The notes below the pieces were generated by a model that worked only from the letters and a program-made list of their open reading frames with translations, did not search any database and was not told where the DNA came from. Shown one piece after another: positions 6,280-8,495 of a stretch of 8,495 nucleotides of DNA. The stretch comes from an uncultured Ignavibacteria bacterium. Lineage in GTDB: Bacteria > Bacteroidota > Ignavibacteria > Ignavibacteriales > Melioribacteraceae. The stretch covers positions 1 to 8,495 of the forward strand of contig CALGLM010000155.1 of NCBI GenBank assembly GCA_937930275.1. Direction: 5' to 3'. Both the position numbers and the translations under genes were made by a program. Numbering within the stretch: the first letter of the stretch is position 1; every line of letters begins with the position of its first letter.

Positions 6280-7458
6280 CTAAATAAAATTTAAATGAAT
6301 TTCTTTTAGATATTGTTCTTCCAATAAACGAACTATCTTTTTAATTATATTTCTTCTAATCTCAAGTTCACGTGGTAAAGTAGGGTCTTGGTGTGCTTCG
6401 TTAATTCGTGTACCGATATAAAAATTAATTATATCGCTTTCGCGTAATAATTCCGCAAGGGCACTTGCAGCAGAAGGGTCGTGAACCGCATCTCTATCTT
6501 TTAATAATTGATAAGTTCGACTTAATGTTAAAATACCTTCGGTAATTAAATCTATTCCGTCCATTTTTGAAATCGGAGGTAAATCGCCATAGCGTTTTAA
6601 CGATGTAAAAACTTCGCGTCTCAATTCTCTTGAAATAATATTTGCCGTAGTTCCGCCGCAAATTACTTTTTTACCGTTAAATTCATCAAGTAACCTTGCA
6701 TATTCTTTATCTTGTTCCTGATGAAAAGGGGGACCAGATATAACCATTGTACGGCGTGGTGAACGAAAATAAATTACCGCACAAGTCATATCATCGTGGG
6801 GAACGTACTCTTCTTCATGAACAAGAGCTTCACTTATAATATTTGAAGCTAATTTTCGTGCCGAAATTTTAGGGTCTTTGTTCACTTGAGTTAATGCGTA
6901 CTCCAAACACCCGTTTAATCTCCAACCCAAATGGTAGTTGCTGCTTCCTAATCCGGCTTGAGTTATACCGTCCGAAAAAATTATTAATCTATCTTCGGGT
7001 TCTACCGTTGTTGTTGATACTCTAATTGTTCTATTTTGCCACCCTTTTGCGGTATATTCTTTAATCTTTTCGTCTTTTACAATTTTATTTCCTCGCAAAT
7101 GGATGTGGGGGGGATTATCCATTTCTATAATCCTTGTTTCGCCGTTTAATAAAGTATCAACAACGGTTAAGGTTGAGTAGCTAATTTTTCTAACTTCACA
7201 TACCGGCAAAACATCCATAATAACTTTAACCGATTCAATTAAATCCATATCGCTTGCAATAAATCTAATAGCCATTTCTGCAGTCATACAAGATAAAATA
7301 TTGGCTTTTACGCCACTCCCTAATCCGTCTGAAAGAACAACAATTCGTCTTCCTTCTTCGGGAATTTGTTTTTGAGCAAAAGAATCTCCGCATATTTCTT
7401 CTCCGTTTTTTTTCTCTTGTGCGTAATCAATTTCAATAAATAAATTATTGTTATTCAT
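6280..7458 (-). CDS. SpoIIE/PP2C-type serine phosphatase of a hydrogenase operon
   Basis: Metal-dependent serine/threonine protein phosphatase, soluble, 392 residues. Residues about 5-232 are the SpoIIE-like PP2C domain: 'CGDSF' (G24-D25), 'LSDGLGSG' (D44-G45), 'IEMDNPPHIHLR' (111-122), 'LIIFSDGI' (D163-G164) and 'HDDMT' (D222, D223); the aspartates are the Mn/Mg ligands of the family and all are present. Residues about 240-392 are an extension not found in plain SpoIIE phosphatases, with 'KKVICGGTTANIISREL' (263-279) and a charged, helical end; its role is unknown to me. There is no GAF, PAS or response-regulator domain in the protein itself. It overlaps the upstream sensor gene by eight bases, with AAGGA eight bases before its ATG, so sensor and phosphatase are probably made together and may act as input and output of one signalling unit. 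Confidence 0.9.
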   Translation of the reverse strand: MNNNNLFIEIDYAQEKKNGEEICGDSFAQKQIPEEGRRIVVLSDGLGSGVKANILSCMTAEMAIRFIASDMDLIESVKVIMDVLPVCEVRKISYSTLTVVDTLLNGETRIIEMDNPPHIHLRGNKIVKDEKIKEYTAKGWQNRTIRVSTTTVEPEDRLIIFSDGITQAGLGSSNYHLGWRLNGCLEYALTQVNKDPKISARKLASNIISEALVHEEEYVPHDDMTCAVIYFRSPRRTMVISGPPFHQEQDKEYARLLDEFNGKKVICGGTTANIISRELRREVFTSLKRYGDLPPISKMDGIDLITEGILTLSRTYQLLKDRDAVHDPSAASALAELLRESDIINFYIGTRINEAHQDPTLPRELEIRRNIIKKIVRLLEEQYLKEIHLNFI

Positions 7459-8495
7459 TTCTTGATTCCTTTTTCACTTTAACTATTTGTGCATTGGATT
7501 CGGGTATAGAAAAACCTTTTGCAATTGATCGCAGTAATATTTCCGTATCTGCCATGTGTTCGCCTAATAATTTAGCTACCCCTTGAACGGTATTTAAATT
7601 TTTTCGTAAAATTTCATTTGCCTTTTTTGCAATTTCTTCTCTCTTTAATTCAAGTTTTGTCGCATCTTGAATTATCCCTCCAACAACCTGATTTTCTTCA
7701 ATAGTAAATAATGTTAAGTGTAAAAGTTTATCACCGGCACGTAAATTTTCTTTAAAAATATCCTCTCCGGTTCGTAAAGCCAACTTAAATAAATCTGAAA
7801 ACGGAACAATTCTATCAATATAAGCTCCTTTAAGTGAAGGAATAATATCGTAAAGCGCTAAAGTTTCATCACCGAACATTTCGGCAAAACGCTTATTGCA
7901 TTCTATTATTTGCATGTTGGAATCTACTATAACAACGCCGGAAGGCATTCGTTTTAATATGGCGTTAGCTTTGTTTAATGCTTTTTTACGCATAAGCGAA
8001 ACACACATTTCCGTTTCGGCTTTTCCGTTTAGTAAAGCTTCGGCAAATAATCTGCAAGTATCGTAACCGCAACCTCCGCAATTTAACTCGTCTTCAGGTT
8101 TAAACTTACCCAATTTTGCAAGAGCATTTTTTATTTTTTCTTCGGGTTGATTATTTCTCTGCTTTGCTTTAGGCAATTTCATGTATTCAAACACAGGAAC
8201 GGTATTTTTCCGAGTTTTTAGTTTATTAAAATTCCTAAAAGTATCTTTTATTTTTATTCTGTCTTTCAATCCGGATGACTTTACTGTTTTACCGGGCCCG
8301 TTTATACATCCCCCTTCGCATGCAAGAGCTTCAATAAATATCACTCTATCTGTTTTGGTACTATCTAATCCTTCCAAATAATATTTTAAATGTGGTAAGC
8401 CGCTTATTGATAATGTCTCTATCTCACTTGCTTTTTCGTCAATTCCCATTGTGTTAATCATACCGCCTACTATAGGATATAACGAACCTTCTTCG
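7451..8495 (-). CDS. Sensory [FeFe]-hydrogenase-like protein with PAS domain (HydS-type), N-terminus outside window
   Basis: C-terminal 348 or so residues of a group C-type putative H2 sensor. The frame is open to the right edge, and residues before the internal ATG at 8461 ('EEGSLYPIVGGMINTMG') still fit hydrogenase sequence, so that ATG is not the start. Counting from it: L3 H-cluster motif 'EALACEGGCINGPGK' (C48, C52); a 4Fe-4S domain 'NCGGCGYDTC...GKAETEMC' (C128, C131, C136, C153); a PAS domain at about 163-268 ('AILKRMPSGVVIVDSNMQIIECNKRFAEMFG'); then a helical tail to 336. L1 and L2 lie outside the window. There is no histidine kinase, GGDEF or chemotaxis domain at the C-terminus, and the next gene is a phosphatase. 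This fits the phosphatase-linked sensory hydrogenases (group C3 in the common scheme, from memory). Expected role: report H2 or redox state to the phosphatase. Confidence 0.9.
   Translation of the reverse strand, partial: EEGSLYPIVGGMINTMGIDEKASEIETLSISGLPHLKYYLEGLDSTKTDRVIFIEALACEGGCINGPGKTVKSSGLKDRIKIKDTFRNFNKLKTRKNTVPVFEYMKLPKAKQRNNQPEEKIKNALAKLGKFKPEDELNCGGCGYDTCRLFAEALLNGKAETEMCVSLMRKKALNKANAILKRMPSGVVIVDSNMQIIECNKRFAEMFGDETLALYDIIPSLKGAYIDRIVPFSDLFKLALRTGEDIFKENLRAGDKLLHLTLFTIEENQVVGGIIQDATKLELKREEIAKKANEILRKNLNTVQGVAKLLGEHMADTEILLRSIAKGFSIPESNAQIVKVKKESRNE

Larger units (their letters stand above)
4536..8495 (-). other. H2-sensing and hydrogenase operon (right-edge truncated)
   Basis: Four - strand genes in the order sensor, phosphatase, [2Fe-2S] ferredoxin, hydrogenase. 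Junctions: eight-base overlap, 15 bases (three if GTG is used), and 11-base overlap. No promoter or terminator is visible between them, so one transcript beginning beyond the right edge is likely. Catalytic and sensory hydrogenases joined by a PP2C phosphatase and a small ferredoxin are known from clostridia and related anaerobes; H-cluster maturases (HydE, HydF, HydG) are not in this window. Confidence 0.8.

Noticed and set aside
8181..8381. Plus-strand frame opposite the sensor gene
   Set aside because: Antisense to the conserved L3 motif of the sensor; no independent support.
8459..8461. ATG as true start of the PAS sensor gene
   Set aside because: The frame stays open to the window edge and the residues before this ATG continue the hydrogenase-like sequence, so the gene is truncated by the window.

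Overview
The window is AT-rich bacterial DNA. A secreted protein ending in a type A sorting domain of the type IX secretion system (T9SS), with the 'QNYPNPFNPSTNISF' signature, points to the Bacteroidota/Ignavibacteriota side of the tree; that C-terminal wording is especially common in Ignavibacteria-like genomes. The [FeFe]-hydrogenase operon points to an anaerobic, probably fermentative life style. The lineage is inferred from protein signatures only.

Layout from left to right: (1) the 3' end of an RND-type efflux permease gene on the + strand (1-527), followed by a long-loop inverted repeat that may terminate it; (2) a convergent - strand gene (654-2135) for a secreted T9SS cargo protein built from about ten 29-residue repeats; (3) a gene-poor stretch holding a 78-bp tandem repeat (2396-2571); (4) a + strand gene for an AlbA_2/HATPase_c_4 ATP-binding protein (2684-4132); (5) a second array of the same repeat family, with an 89-bp period (4194-4380); (6) a - strand operon (8495 down to 4536) that runs off the right edge.

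The operon is the main biological unit. Read 5' to 3' on the - strand it encodes a sensory [FeFe]-hydrogenase-like protein (only its C-terminal part is visible: last H-cluster motif, a 4Fe-4S domain and a PAS domain), a SpoIIE/PP2C-type serine phosphatase with an unassigned C-terminal extension, a small thioredoxin-like [2Fe-2S] ferredoxin, and a group B-like [FeFe]-hydrogenase with two ferredoxin-type clusters and extra cysteines. Genes overlap or nearly abut, so they are probably co-translated. The gene order suggests H2 or redox sensing wired to a phosphatase and to a catalytic hydrogenase; the phosphatase target is not visible here.

The second point of interest is that the AlbA_2 gene sits exactly between two halves of one repeat family in the same orientation and in compatible phase, as if a segment of about 1.6 kb had been inserted into a pre-existing array. 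A further weak direct repeat lies outside each array.
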